Positions 1-9,040 of a stretch of DNA of 64,000 nucleotides are shown one piece after another (within the stretch, counting starts at the first letter, position 1; each line of letters starts with the position of its first letter). The DNA comes from Diplonema japonicum. Lineage: Eukaryota > Euglenozoa > Diplonemea > Diplonemida > Diplonemidae. The position numbers and the translations under genes were made by a program. The notes beneath the pieces were generated by a model. It worked only from the letters and a program-made list of their open reading frames with translations. It did not search any database and was not told the DNA's origin. The DNA is taken from contig OZ025689.1 in NCBI GenBank assembly GCA_964019335.1, positions 1-64,000 on the forward strand. Direction: 5' to 3'.

Positions 1-1168
1 GGTTGCGGGTTTGCGGGTTTGCGGGTTTGCGGGTTTGCGGGTTTGCGGGTTTGCGGGTTTGCGGGTTTGCGGGTTTGCGGGTTTGCGGGTTTGCGGGTTT
101 GCGGGTTTGCGGGTTTGCGGGTTTGCGGGTTTGCGGGTTTGCGGGTTTGCGGGTTTGCGGGTTTGCGGGTTTGCGGGTTTGCGGGTTTGCGGGTTTGCGG
201 GTTTGCGGGTTTGCGGGTTTGCGGGTTTGCGGGTTGCGGTTTGCGGGTTTGCGGGTTTGCGGGTTTGCGGGTTTTGCGGGTTTGCGGGTTTGCGGGTTTG
301 CGGGTTTGCGGGTTTGCGGGTTTGCGGTTTGCGGGTTTGCGGTTTGCGGGTTTGCGGGTTTGCGGGTTTGCGGGTTTGCGGGTTTGCGGTTTGCGGGTTT
401 GCGGGTTTGCGGGTTTGCGGGTTTGCGGGTTTGCGGTTTGCGGGTTTGCGGGTTTGCGGGTTTGCGGGTTTGCGGGTTTGCGGGTTTGCGGGTTTGCGGG
501 TTTGCGGGTTTGCGGGTTTGCGGGTTTGCGGGTTTGCGGGTTGCGGTTTGCGGGTTTGCGGGTTTGCGGGTTTGCGGGTTTGCGGTTTGCGGGTTTGCGG
601 GTTTGCGGGTTTGCGGGTTTGCGGGTTTGCGGGTTTGCGGGTTTGCGGGTTTGCGGGTTGCGGGTTTGCGGGTTTGCGGGTTTGCGGGTTTGCGGTTTGC
701 GGGTTTGCGGGTTTGCGGGTTTGCGGTTTGCGGGTTTGCGGGTTTGCGGGTTTGCGGGTTTGCGGGTTTGCGGGTTTGCGGGTTTGCGGGTTTGCGGGTT
801 TGCGGGTTTGCGGGTTTGCGGGTTTGCGGTTTGCGGGTTTGCGGGTTTGCGGGTTTGCGGGTTTGCGGGTTTGCGGGTTTGCGGGTTTGCGGGTTTGCGG
901 GTTTGCGGGTTTGCGGGTTTGCGGGTTTGCGGGTTTGCGGGTTTGCGGGTTTGCGGGTTTGCGGGTTTGCGGGTTTGCGGGTTTGCGGGTTTGCGGGTTT
1001 GCGGGTTTGCGGGTTTGCGGGTTTGCGGGTTTGCGGGTTTGCGGGTTTGCGGGTTTGCGGGTTTGCGGGTTTGCGGGTTTGCGGGTTTGCGGGTTTGCGG
1101 GTTTGCGGGTTTGCGGGTTTGCGGGTTTGCGGGTTTGCGGGTTTGCGGGTTTGCGGGTTTGCGGGTTT
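1..1168. repeat. (GCGGGTTT)n telomere-like satellite
   Basis: About 145 head-to-tail copies of an 8-bp unit, GCGGGTTT. Scattered units have lost one G or one T (near 233, 326, 346, 388, 437, 541 and 828), and the right third is almost perfect. The G-rich strand reads toward the interior, so this cannot be a normal telomere of the left end, where the plus strand should be C-rich. The open frames that run through it are repeat artefacts, not genes. It ends abruptly against retrotransposon sequence at about 1170. Runs of three G every 8 bp could form G-quadruplexes (inference). Confidence 0.97.
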
Positions 1169-1169
1169 G

Positions 1170-1783
1170 CCCGGTCGTGCCTCGCAATCCTGGCGTTGCC
1201 GCATCCCTGGGCATGGTCACCCCATACGTCCATCCCCTCAGTCTTGCACCTCGGGTCGTGGCAGCTCTCACCCTGCTTGTAGACCGGAGCCCCCAACCAC
1301 CACTTGATCAGAGCCCCAAACTCGTTGTCCGACAGCTGGTTGTAGAAGTCAGGCGTCGCCGTCAACCACGCCCCCGCATAGTGCATTGACTCCGACATCA
1401 ACCTCGCTCTCGAGCGTGCATCTGCTTTCGCCAAGAGGTCCTCCAGCGCCTTCTCATCAAGCACCCTAGAGAGCCACCTCTGGCTGCAGATGTGGGGGGC
1501 CTTGGCCACCATGTCGGGTGTAATCTGCATGCCGCCCTTCGTCCTGTTGAACCACTCGAGCCAGCTCCCCCATACACCCCCTTCCAGCCCATGTTCGTAT
1601 TTGGGATCCAGCTCCTTGCACAGCTTCATCGTCGACGCCCTCGAAGCCATGTTGGCCGCGCGCAGGTGCTCCTGGCAGCTCCTCATCCCAAGCCCACCGA
1701 CTTTTACGGACAGTTTCGCCTGCTGCCATTCTTTCGACCCGTTCTCGAACTGCATGCCGCACACCTTCGACATCGTCTTCCGT
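1170..1783 (-). pseudogene. Retrotransposon ORF2 C-terminal fragment (zinc knuckle / RLE start)
   Basis: In one minus-strand frame this region translates to the segment normally found just after the reverse transcriptase of RLE-type non-LTR elements. It has a W-Q-Q-A stretch, then G-G-L-G-M-R-S, a helical region, and a knuckle with spacing C-x4-C-x9-H-x4-C inside a G-D-H-A context, followed by an R-H pair. The catalytic PD-(D/E)xK part that should follow is absent because the 8-bp satellite starts at 1168. This frame is separated from the RT part of the same ORF by the insertion at about 1798-2566 and has no start codon of its own. Confidence 0.75.
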
Positions 1784-1797
1784 CTTCAGCCACTAGG

Positions 1798-2066
1798 TGA
1801 GGTCCCATCATCAGTGAGAATGTCCCCTTGGGCACTCCCAAACTCATCTGAATCAGTACTGCTCATCTGAGCTTTCATGCCACCAAAAACTGGTTTCTGT
1901 TTTTGGAGGTTAATCTAGGGGCCATAAGTGATTTTCAATGGAAAAGAAATTGAAGAACTAGGTCATTCTGTGCAAGGGTAAGGGTCTATGGTACTTAAAA
2001 TGCCTATACAAAAATTTTAATTTTTTGATTGCTAGATATCTAGCACTTCATCCTTTAATGGTTAAT
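1798..2066. repeat. Interspersed repeat family, copy A
   Basis: It shares long stretches with 12437-12640, including TGAATCAGT, GCTTTC.TGCCACCAAAAACTG and GGTTAATCT. It also shares the core TGGTACTTAAAATGCC ... GCTAGATATCTAGC with the reverse complement of 17807-17976. The 14-bp core GCTAGATATCTAGC at 2030-2043 is a perfect palindrome. The copy starts with a roughly 40-bp segment (1798-1837) whose reverse complement closes copy B at 12662-12700, so that segment looks like a terminal inverted repeat. It lies inside the retrotransposon ORF2 and is therefore a later insertion. Confidence 0.75.
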
Positions 2067-2566
2067 GAGATTTTTGGAGTTGAAGTGAAAAAATGTACCC
2101 AACCCCTTCAATTTTTTTTTAGAGATGGGGTATTTTGACTGTTTTTAGCCATCTGAGGCCATTCCAGCCCTTAAAAGTGGGAATAAGTGATTTACTTCCC
2201 CTTAAAATGCCACACTGAAATAGCTATCCCATATTACCTTGGGGAAATCCCCAACAAAGCTGGCACACCACATGCATTAAGGACACAATGCAAAATGCAG
2301 AAGAAGAAGACAATAACACCACACAACAACTCAGCCAAGGCACCCCCTGTAATCAGGTGGGCAGTCTGGTCTGAGGGGTCTGGCTGGTCCACCCCACAAA
2401 CCACCCCAACACTGTGAATTTTCGAGGTGGTGTGTTGTGACTTATTTTACACCATGTATGGCATACCTGACATTGCACACAATGTATGCAACACAGGGTG
2501 CACAACACAGTGCACAACATGGCATGTGTTTTATAACATGTACCACTATACTGCACAGGGAAAAGC
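2067..2566. other. Remainder of the insertion in retrotransposon ORF2
   Basis: AT-rich, non-coding sequence lies between copy A and the point where reverse-transcriptase coding resumes at about 2572. It includes a locally repetitive stretch at 2460-2530 built on GCACAACA/CAATGTATGCAAC words. No convincing gene is visible. A possible 5-bp duplication, AGGTG, occurs at 1795-1799 and 2567-2571, but rejoining at that point does not restore the ORF2 frame, so the exact boundaries are uncertain. Confidence 0.45.
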
Positions 2567-4661
2567 AGGTGGTGTTGAGATCCATCTCGTCGAACCTGTG
2601 CATGACCCCTCCCACATGCGAGTCTGGGACCACTCTCATGTAAAACACCAGTTTGCTGTATGAGCTGCAATACCGGAGAAGTGTGTACCCTGTCTGCCTC
2701 CCCACCTTGGTCAGCATGTCGAAGTTCTCTTCCAGCGCGTCCAAGCGTTTGTTCAGAAAGGCTTGCGTGTACTCCGGCGATCCTATCGGCGCCCCCAGGA
2801 GCATGAAGTTCCTCTCTTTGTGGAAATTCTCTTCTGTCAGGCCATCGAAGCCTGTGTCCTCCACTGTCTGGGGGAGGTCGCCACTAACCCATATGAGCTC
2901 GCACTTCTGGGGTTTCACTTTCAGCCCTATCATCCCGCTCAGCTCACACAAGGTGTTGTACGCCTTTCTCACTTCATCCACATTCCCCACAAGGACGCCA
3001 TCGTCCAGGTAGAACTGGAGGATGTCCAGGTTGCAGTCTTCACTTATCTTGTTCACCAGGGGTTGGATGGCCAGAGAGAACAGCAGCGGTCCCATCGGGT
3101 CCCCCTGTTGCACCCCTTCCTGGGACTTAATCACCTTTCCGTTGTAGTATAATTGGGAGGGCACCCTGTAGCACCAATCGGCCCACGCATACAGCCCCGA
3201 CGCTTGCTCATAGGCCTGTGAGCACAGCTGCCTCCGACAAACACTGTTGAAGGCGTTGGCGTAGTCGATCTTGAGGATCACCTTGTTTTCCTGCTTGTTG
3301 CCCCGTTCCCTGTCCACATACTGCCTGATGGTGTGTATAGCCGCCTCCATTCCAGCAGGGACCGATACCCCCACCTGGCCGCCTTTCTTCAGGTACGAAG
3401 AGGCCACTTCCGGAGCGATCTTCTTCACAAGGGATTTCCCCACCAGCCGACGCAGCACATCCCCAACGGCTATGGGCCGCACGTCCCTGTCGTTCTTCTT
3501 GAGGGCCACAAGGTTCGCCCCTGCCATCAGCGGAGCCACCTCCCTAGGGGCCGTGCCTCTAGCTAATGCGTTGACTGCCCTCGTCACCGACATCAAACAG
3601 CCTTGAGACTCAAAAGCTCCGTCCACCGCGTCCTTGATGTGCTGGGCTCTCAGACCAGTCGGTCCCGCAGCAGTCCCCCTCGGGAAGTCCCTGATTGCGT
3701 CCAGCACTTCTTCCGGCAAGACTTCTACCGCTTCCTTCGTCTTCGCCGGGTTGTCCCATTGGGGGTGTAGTGGCTCTGGATGTTTGCTCTGCAGCGCTCT
3801 CCAGCAATCCTCATTGTCTTCCGCCAGCCCCTGGGCTACAAGCGCCGCGTTTCCTGCCGAGAACCTCCCTTTGCTGCACAGTTCCGTGGCCCTGGCGACC
3901 TTAGAGACCTCGTCGTTCTTAGGTTCCCCCTTCTCACCTGATTCCAGCTTATTCCAGAGGGCCATGTAATTTCCCTTCTCCCACTCCTCCAATCTGGCCT
4001 GGACACTCAGCTCCGTCTCCTTGTCCCGCTTCTTCCCTCCCCTCTTCTTCCACAGGCAGGCTTTGGGGAGCATCGCCACCAGCAGCCAAGCCTCCTCTGT
4101 GTTGTCCTTCACCGCCCGGCCCAGAGTGTGCTTAAGGGTAAGCCCCCACAGTCTTTGAAGGCTCGTCGGGATCGACCCCATGGTCGTGACGTTCATGGCG
4201 GCTATGGCTTCCAGGCTGGGTAACTCGGTCCTCGTCGGGGCCGGCGGGGGGGTCGTGTATTCCCCTTCCCTTCGCACCGCCTTTTTGCACTCGTCGTGGC
4301 ACCCCTGACCCTTCCACACACAGCCCCTGCACACCAGGCACCTCTCGAGGTCCAGTCTCCTCAGAACGCTCTCCGGGATCTCATCACTCTCCAGGTGCCC
4401 ATCCAGGTGACACTTCCATACCCTTGTCGAGTTGAACGGGGTCGTGCTTTTGCACTTCGACCTAGCGCAGTTCGCCACCGGACAGTACAGGAATTGTTGG
4501 TTCCTTGCCCCCATCTGGTCCAACACCCCTGCCTTCCCGTACCCAGGGATCGCACGGTCTATTATGTCCCACTCCCCGATGTCCTCACCCGGGGCCTCGG
4601 AGGGTTGCTTACCTGCCTTTTGTAGAGCAACCGATTGGGACTCATCAAGGAGCATCATCAT
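2442..4661 (-). CDS. Retrotransposon ORF2: zinc fingers and reverse transcriptase (interrupted)
   Basis: This would copy element RNA into DNA at a nicked target. It begins at the first of three consecutive ATG codons, whose first ATG overlaps the ORF1 TGA as ATGA, and runs 739 codons. The N-terminal part carries a C2H2-type finger and a Cys-rich knuckle. The RT domain follows: an A-G-P-T-G-L-R motif, V-R-P-I-A-V-G-D-V, D-Y-A-N-A-F-N, V-Q-Q-G-D-P-M-G-P-L, and the active site F-Y-L-D-D-G at about 2998-3015. The thumb L-L-R-Y-C follows. Element-derived coding ends at about 2572; the last 40 or so codons and the stop at 2442 come from the insertion. The endonuclease part resumes at 1783 in another frame. 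This copy is unlikely to be active. Confidence 0.85.
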   Translation of the reverse strand: MMMLLDESQSVALQKAGKQPSEAPGEDIGEWDIIDRAIPGYGKAGVLDQMGARNQQFLYCPVANCARSKCKSTTPFNSTRVWKCHLDGHLESDEIPESVLRRLDLERCLVCRGCVWKGQGCHDECKKAVRREGEYTTPPPAPTRTELPSLEAIAAMNVTTMGSIPTSLQRLWGLTLKHTLGRAVKDNTEEAWLLVAMLPKACLWKKRGGKKRDKETELSVQARLEEWEKGNYMALWNKLESGEKGEPKNDEVSKVARATELCSKGRFSAGNAALVAQGLAEDNEDCWRALQSKHPEPLHPQWDNPAKTKEAVEVLPEEVLDAIRDFPRGTAAGPTGLRAQHIKDAVDGAFESQGCLMSVTRAVNALARGTAPREVAPLMAGANLVALKKNDRDVRPIAVGDVLRRLVGKSLVKKIAPEVASSYLKKGGQVGVSVPAGMEAAIHTIRQYVDRERGNKQENKVILKIDYANAFNSVCRRQLCSQAYEQASGLYAWADWCYRVPSQLYYNGKVIKSQEGVQQGDPMGPLLFSLAIQPLVNKISEDCNLDILQFYLDDGVLVGNVDEVRKAYNTLCELSGMIGLKVKPQKCELIWVSGDLPQTVEDTGFDGLTEENFHKERNFMLLGAPIGSPEYTQAFLNKRLDALEENFDMLTKVGRQTGYTLLRYCSSYSKLVFYMRVVPDSHVGGVMHRFDEMDLNTTCFSLCSIVVHVIKHMPCCALCCAPCVAYIVCNVRYAIHGVK

Positions 4662-7600
4662 CGACTCCTCCTCTCGACTGCATACTCGTAGTGGTTGCCG
4701 TTGTACGCCAGCACCACCACCTTCTCGTGGTCGGAGTTGTACTCCCCTATCATCAGGACTGGGTTGTTCCCCCCAGCAACCACGAGTATCGTGCGGCCAA
4801 ACGCTTGTGCTGCGGCTGCCAGGCACAAGTGGTCTCCCCACGTCGCCGCTGTGCCCATCCCTTCCAAGTACCGGTCCCAACCCTCGCTGCAAAACGGGGC
4901 ATAGTGCTCCTCCCGGTGTTTCATCCATTCTACAACCTCGCTCCTGATGTGGGTGTGGTCCCCGTAGGCTTCCCCGAGCGAACCGGCCAGGGCGTGGAAC
5001 ATGCAGTTCCCGTCCTTCTCCGTCGATCTCCTCGTCAGCTTGAAGCTCTTCATGATCTCGTCCACTGACTTGCCGGCCCTGGGTTGTTTGTCGGGGTTCC
5101 ACAGATTCCGCTGCCTGTGTAGTGCACAGTGCGTCTGGTTCGACGAGCACGCCGCAGCACACGTTCCACAGAGGTTCACCTTCATGTTCCTCGCCTGCTC
5201 TTGTTTCACAAAATGATGGTGGACCGCATTGAGGTGTTTAACTAGACAGCTTGCCACACTGGTGCGGAAAGAGCAGCCTTCCATCCGGCATTGATGTTTG
5301 TCTGTTCCTTCTTTTTCCCCCTCCTTCTGCGCCTCCGTGTGCTCATCATCCAAATCCATGGGGGGAGGGTCACCACCTCCTTGCAACGCGTCCCCTGCCA
5401 GCGTCAAGTCCGCAAAGGGGTCCAGGTGTTCGGCCTGAAAGAGCTTATCCTCCGTCTCGGCTCGTTCCTTCGCCGCTTGCTTGGCGTCCTCCTTCTTTTT
5501 TCTGCGTCTTGAGCTTCTAGGCGGGCCCAAGTACACCGGCAGGTAGTGACCTCTCGATCCGCGTCTTGTCTTCCTCAGCTTTACCGGTCCGAATCTCTGG
5601 GTCGGGTCAGCACCAGCTTTCCCCACCATCACTTCCGACATGGCCCAGAGCGACATCAGCCCCCCTATCCAAACTGAAGTGCTTCCCACCAGAGTGCCCC
5701 CTACTGCTAGCCAAGCGAGCTCCCCGGCGGACCATTCATCCCCTCGGGGCCCCACCTGTACCCTTGACCTGCGGGTGGTCCTCCTGTCGCTCCCCGGCCT
5801 CTTCCACAACACTGCCGCATGCAGGAAGGAGGGGGCCATCCCGATGCCCGCCCCCAGCACCTGCCTCACCCCTGGGATCAGCAAGAGGGAGACCAGGGCG
5901 ACCCAGGCCCACGCCCCCAGGTGCTCCCATCTCACCCCTTCCTTGCTGTGTCCCGTCCGTCTGCGGTGCCTCCTTGTGCCGGTTGCAGCCCCAGGTGCCG
6001 GGATTCTGGGTGCCAGGGGTTGGGCCCCAGGCGTTCCCACCTCGGTCCGCTTCAGCCCCATTGCAGGGTCATCTGGCTTCTGTTCCAGGGCGGTCTCGTG
6101 TTCCTCTCTGCGGGCCCTCCTCCTCCCTTCTTTCCTCGCACGACGGTGCCTTTTCTTCTCCTGTCTGGCAGCCTCCCTCGCCCCCTCCCTCGCCTTGGTC
6201 CTCTTCTCCCGACGCCTCTGAAGGGCCGTTTCGCTCCTGTGCCTCCTCCTGTTCTTCTTCCTCTTGGGCGCTGGCTTAGGTTCCCTGCCACCCATGGCAA
6301 TCCAGGGGGCTCTTTTCTGTCTTCTCACAAGGGTGTGCAGTGGTGCTCTCACGTCGCTCGCAGCCTCCGCTCCAACCACACCTTGGCAGGCGGTGGGGGT
6401 GGGTGCTGGGTCCCCCTGGTTGTTTGAAAAGAAAAAAGGTTCCTCCTTGTTTGTTTTTTTTTTTTCTTTCCCTTCCACCCTCAAAAAAAGCCCCCGGCCC
6501 TTGGGGACCAGGGTGTACACCTCCGTAGAGGGTCCAGAAAAAATGGGGGGCAGAGAGGGAGGGGCACTACCTTCTCTTGGGCGTGCTGTCTCTCCCTCTG
6601 CCTTTTTTTCCTCCAAAGAGGGTCTGTTTTTCACCTCCGTGGAGGGTCCCTCTGGAGAGGGCTCTATAAAAGAAAAAGGGGGGGACGAATGGGGGGGAGG
6701 AACACTACCCTCTCTCGGGAGTGCCACCTCTTCCCCTCTCTCTCTGTTTTCCTCCGAAGAGGGTCTGTTTTTTACCTCCGTGGAGGGTTCCTCTGGAGAG
6801 GGCTCTAAAAATGAAAAAGGGGGGGACAAATGGGGGGGAGGAGCACCACCCTCTCTCGGGAGTGCCACCTCTTCCCCTTTCTCTCTATTTTCCTCCGAAG
6901 AGGGTCTGTTTTCCTCCGAAGAGGGTTCTAAAAAAAAAAGGGGGGCGGGTGGGGCACTATCCTCTCTTGGGAGTGCCACCCCCCCTTGCCCACAAAAAAG
7001 GGGATCTAAAAAAGGGGGTTCGTCTGTTAACCCAGGGGATGGGTCTTCCTGGGGTGTGCGGGTGAGCTTGGGGCCTACCGCACGCAGGGTGATCGACACC
7101 CTGACACCAGTGGACATCCCGGACGGGATGTGGTGCGTCCACTGGTGTCTCGCTTCACCTTCCAACAATGCCCATGAGAAGGGGGGCACCAGGTATTTCG
7201 CCACCCTGTCCCCCCTCCTCATGACCATTGTGGTCTCGGCTCCGTACGAGAGGACTAGGACAATCGGTCCCAGCCTCGCGTCGTCCTTGTGGGCGGCAAT
7301 CCCACAACCAGACTTGTACTTGTTGACAAGTACCTGGTTGGGGACCACCTCGAGCCGCGGCGGCCACCTCCCTCACCCACCCCTCCACCCCCCCTGGGAT
7401 CCCCGTGGTGGGGCGCACCTTGGCGTTCGTCCCCTCCCACCGGTACCCGTATTGGAGGGTCTCCCTCCCTGAGTTCCCAGACAGGGCCTCCCACTTTCCT
7501 GAAAGCAGGGCTTTCGGGAAGGCAGGGGCCGGGCCCGTCCTCAACCCGGGAGGGTGTTCACCATACACCAGTACCCACCCCTTTTTTTCTCCCTCTTTTC

Positions 7601-7973
7601 TTCCCTCTTCAACAATAGCAGGGTCGGCTGCAGGGGTCGTGGTCGCGGCGGTCGTGGCTGCAGCAGGGGCGGCTGCGGCGGTCTCAGTTGCGGCGATCAG
7701 GGCGGCAGGGTCGGCTGCGGCGTTCAGGGCGGCTGGGGCGGCCGTGGCTGTAGCAGCGGCGGTCAAAACCGCGGTCTCTGCTAGTGATTTTTTTATTTTA
7801 TTATTTTTTTTTTCTAAAGGGGGGTGGGGGGATCTAGGGGGTGGGGATTCATACTGCCCAACCAGATTGCCTGGTTGGGTGGGTCTCGGCGCGTGCTGCG
7901 GGCTGCGGGCTTGCTCCTGCGGGCTGCGGCTGCGGCTGCGGTCACCTCCTCCTGCGAGTCGTCTTGGATCCAT
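4658..7973 (-). CDS. Retrotransposon ORF1: AlkB-like dioxygenase plus OTU protease (frameshifted)
   Basis: The likely start is ATG 7973 (M-D-P-R-R), followed by an Ala/Thr-rich stretch. An AlkB-type domain then spans a change of frame at about 7350-7370. Upstream is L-Q-Y-G-Y-R-W; downstream are N-K-Y, the iron-binding H-K-D, a distal H-H-I-P and R-V-S-I-T-L-R, so all Fe(II)/2-oxoglutarate ligands are kept. Next come tandem acidic repeats, a Lys/Arg-rich region, two hydrophobic stretches and a C2H2 finger. The OTU protease follows, with D-G-N-C-M-F-H (catalytic Cys), T-W-G-D and G-N-H-Y-E-Y (catalytic His). The one-base frame change lies near a G7 run and could be decay, an assembly error or a programmed shift. 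ORF1 ends in TGA overlapping the ORF2 start. Confidence 0.75.
6540..6990 (-). repeat. In-frame tandem repeats inside ORF1
   Basis: Three to four imperfect units of roughly 110-142 bp. Each contains a TCTCGGGAGTGCCACC-type segment (near 6571, 6709, 6851 and 6960), a TCCGAAGAGGGTCTGTTTT segment, and a run of A plus G. They encode repeats of S-S-E-E-N-R, E-E-V-A-L-P-R-E-G and a Pro-rich spacer between the AlkB and OTU domains, probably a flexible linker. Confidence 0.8.
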
Positions 7974-7987
7974 TTTTTTTTTTTTTT

Positions 7988-8053
7988 GTTTTATAGTGTG
8001 TGTTGGGGGGGAGGGGATCCTTTCGTTGAGCGGCGGGCAGGCCGACGGGCAAA
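7988..8053. repeat. 55-bp direct repeat, left copy
   Basis: It contains GTGTGTTGGGGGGG, then AGGGGATCCTTTCG, then GCGGCGGGCAGGC. The same order of words recurs at 8984-9040 in the same orientation, about 1 kb away. It lies at the 5' side of retrotransposon ORF1, so the pair may be remnants of two tandem element 5' ends (inference). Confidence 0.75.
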
Positions 8054-8060
8054 ACAACCC

Positions 8061-8640
8061 CCCCGGACGACGGCGACGACGGACGACGGACGCAGCGGCA
8101 AACCCAGGCAGAGGCGGCAGGCACCAGCAGAACACGAACGACCAATAAAGTACAGAAACTGTAGCTTTAGAATCGTTGGTGAAGAGGTCGACCTGCAGTC
8201 AGCGTCTTCTCCTCCCGGCGAGGCTGCTTCGAGTCCTGCTCCCGCTTTCCCTTGTGTTCCACCCTCCGCCGCTGCTGCTGCATTCGGGCGTCCACTGCTC
8301 CAGAAGGGCATCCAGCTGGTGGGCCACCGTGATTGGGGGTCCGCCTCCCTGTCCCTTCACTTCCCTCTCGGATGACTCCTCAGCTTCGGTGGTTTTTTCA
8401 TTGCCGAAGGAGTCCTCTGTGAGGTCAGTGTTGGATTCAGTGTTGGGTTTTCCTCTTCGCCGTCCGGTACCGGGGGCCCGGGATCCAACTGTACAGGCCC
8501 TTTGACTAACAGCGCCCCTGCTATCGATCTCATCATGGCCGTTGACACCTCTTGGACACCTTCGACGCAGCCCTCTAAGAAGTAGCCTTGGTTACCCGGG
8601 CTGTCTTTTTTTTTTCCTTTCAAGCTGCCTATTGTTAAGG
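8061..8640. other. Region upstream of retrotransposon ORF1, no confident gene
   Basis: GC-rich sequence with a minus-strand open frame of 110 codons (8357-8689) and another at 7991-8311, neither resembling a family I recognise. It may be the 5' untranslated region or an extra N-terminal ORF of the retrotransposon or of a second truncated copy. No support beyond open frames. Confidence 0.3.
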
Positions 8641-8649
8641 ACATGCATG

Positions 8650-8965
8650 CGCAACCTTGTTGAGCATTAATGAAACATAGGGGACCCAATCGGGTTATTC
8701 ATGAAACTAAGGGGGGGTTTTTTGAGCATTTTGAAAACTAAGGGGTTGACTTTGAGCGGTTTCCCACCGTAGGGGCCTAGTTAGGGCATTTGAAAACCTG
8801 AGGGGGCGGACTTTGAACACTTTGGAAACTTAGGGGGCGGGATTTGAGCGTTTTGAAGACTTAGGGGCTTTGAGCATTTCGGAAACCTAGGGGGTGGACT
8901 TTGAGCATTTTGGAAATCTAGGGGGCGGAATTTGAGCGTTTCAGAAACTTAGGGGTCGAGTTAGG
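8650..8965. repeat. Degenerate 31-bp minisatellite
   Basis: About ten diverged tandem units with consensus close to TTTGAGCATTTTGGAAAC then TTAGGGGGCGGAC, each about 25-33 bp. The G-rich run recurs in every unit. The best units are at 8805-8960, and units toward 8650 are more decayed. It separates the two 55-bp direct repeats. Confidence 0.85.
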
Positions 8966-8983
8966 ACTCTACCCTTTTTTTAT

Positions 8984-9040
8984 TGGGTGTGTGTGTTGGG
9001 GGGGGGGGAGGGGATCCTTTCGGTGCGCGGCGGGCAGGCG
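8984..9040. repeat. 55-bp direct repeat, right copy
   Basis: This is the second copy of the segment at 7988-8053, with a longer G run (11 against 7) and a few substitutions. Past the shared GCGGCGGGCAGGC the two copies diverge. Confidence 0.75.

Larger units (their letters stand above)
1170..7973 (-). mobile_element. Degenerate non-LTR retrotransposon (AlkB-OTU / RT-RLE)
   Basis: This composite element is read on the minus strand. ORF1 (7973 to 4658) encodes an AlkB-like dioxygenase followed by an OTU protease. ORF2 (from 4661) encodes zinc fingers, reverse transcriptase and the start of a restriction-like endonuclease (RLE) module. The RT-zinc knuckle-RLE layout is that of early-branching non-LTR groups (CRE/SLACS, NeSL and relatives). 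OTU domains are known in some non-LTR elements. This copy is not intact: ORF1 has a one-base frame change near 7365, ORF2 is interrupted by foreign DNA at about 1798-2566, and the endonuclease catalytic part is missing where the satellite begins. No poly(A) tail or 3' end survives, and the 5' end is not defined. Confidence 0.8.

Noticed and set aside
1-1168. A true left-end telomere
   Set aside because: The G-rich strand points inward. A left telomere should show the C-rich strand on plus, and the array is followed by transposon DNA on one side only.
3-1389. Three long overlapping plus-strand open frames at the left end
   Set aside because: They are translations of the 8-bp satellite in different frames (repeating C-G-F-A-G-L-R-V) and do not encode a protein.
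1795-2571. AGGTG target-site duplication around the ORF2 insertion
   Set aside because: Joining at AGGTG puts a stop in the reading frame and does not connect RT to the knuckle frame, so a 5-bp match may be chance.
6264-7472. 402-codon plus-strand open frame over the retrotransposon
   Set aside because: It is the antisense shadow of the AlkB-linker coding region; it is low-complexity and has no domain.
8650-8965. CRISPR-like array
   Set aside because: Units are diverged head-to-tail repeats without unique spacers of constant length, in a eukaryotic setting.
7988-9040. LTR pair of a retrovirus-like element
   Set aside because: Only about 55 bp are shared, with no primer-binding site, polypurine tract or gag-pol between them.
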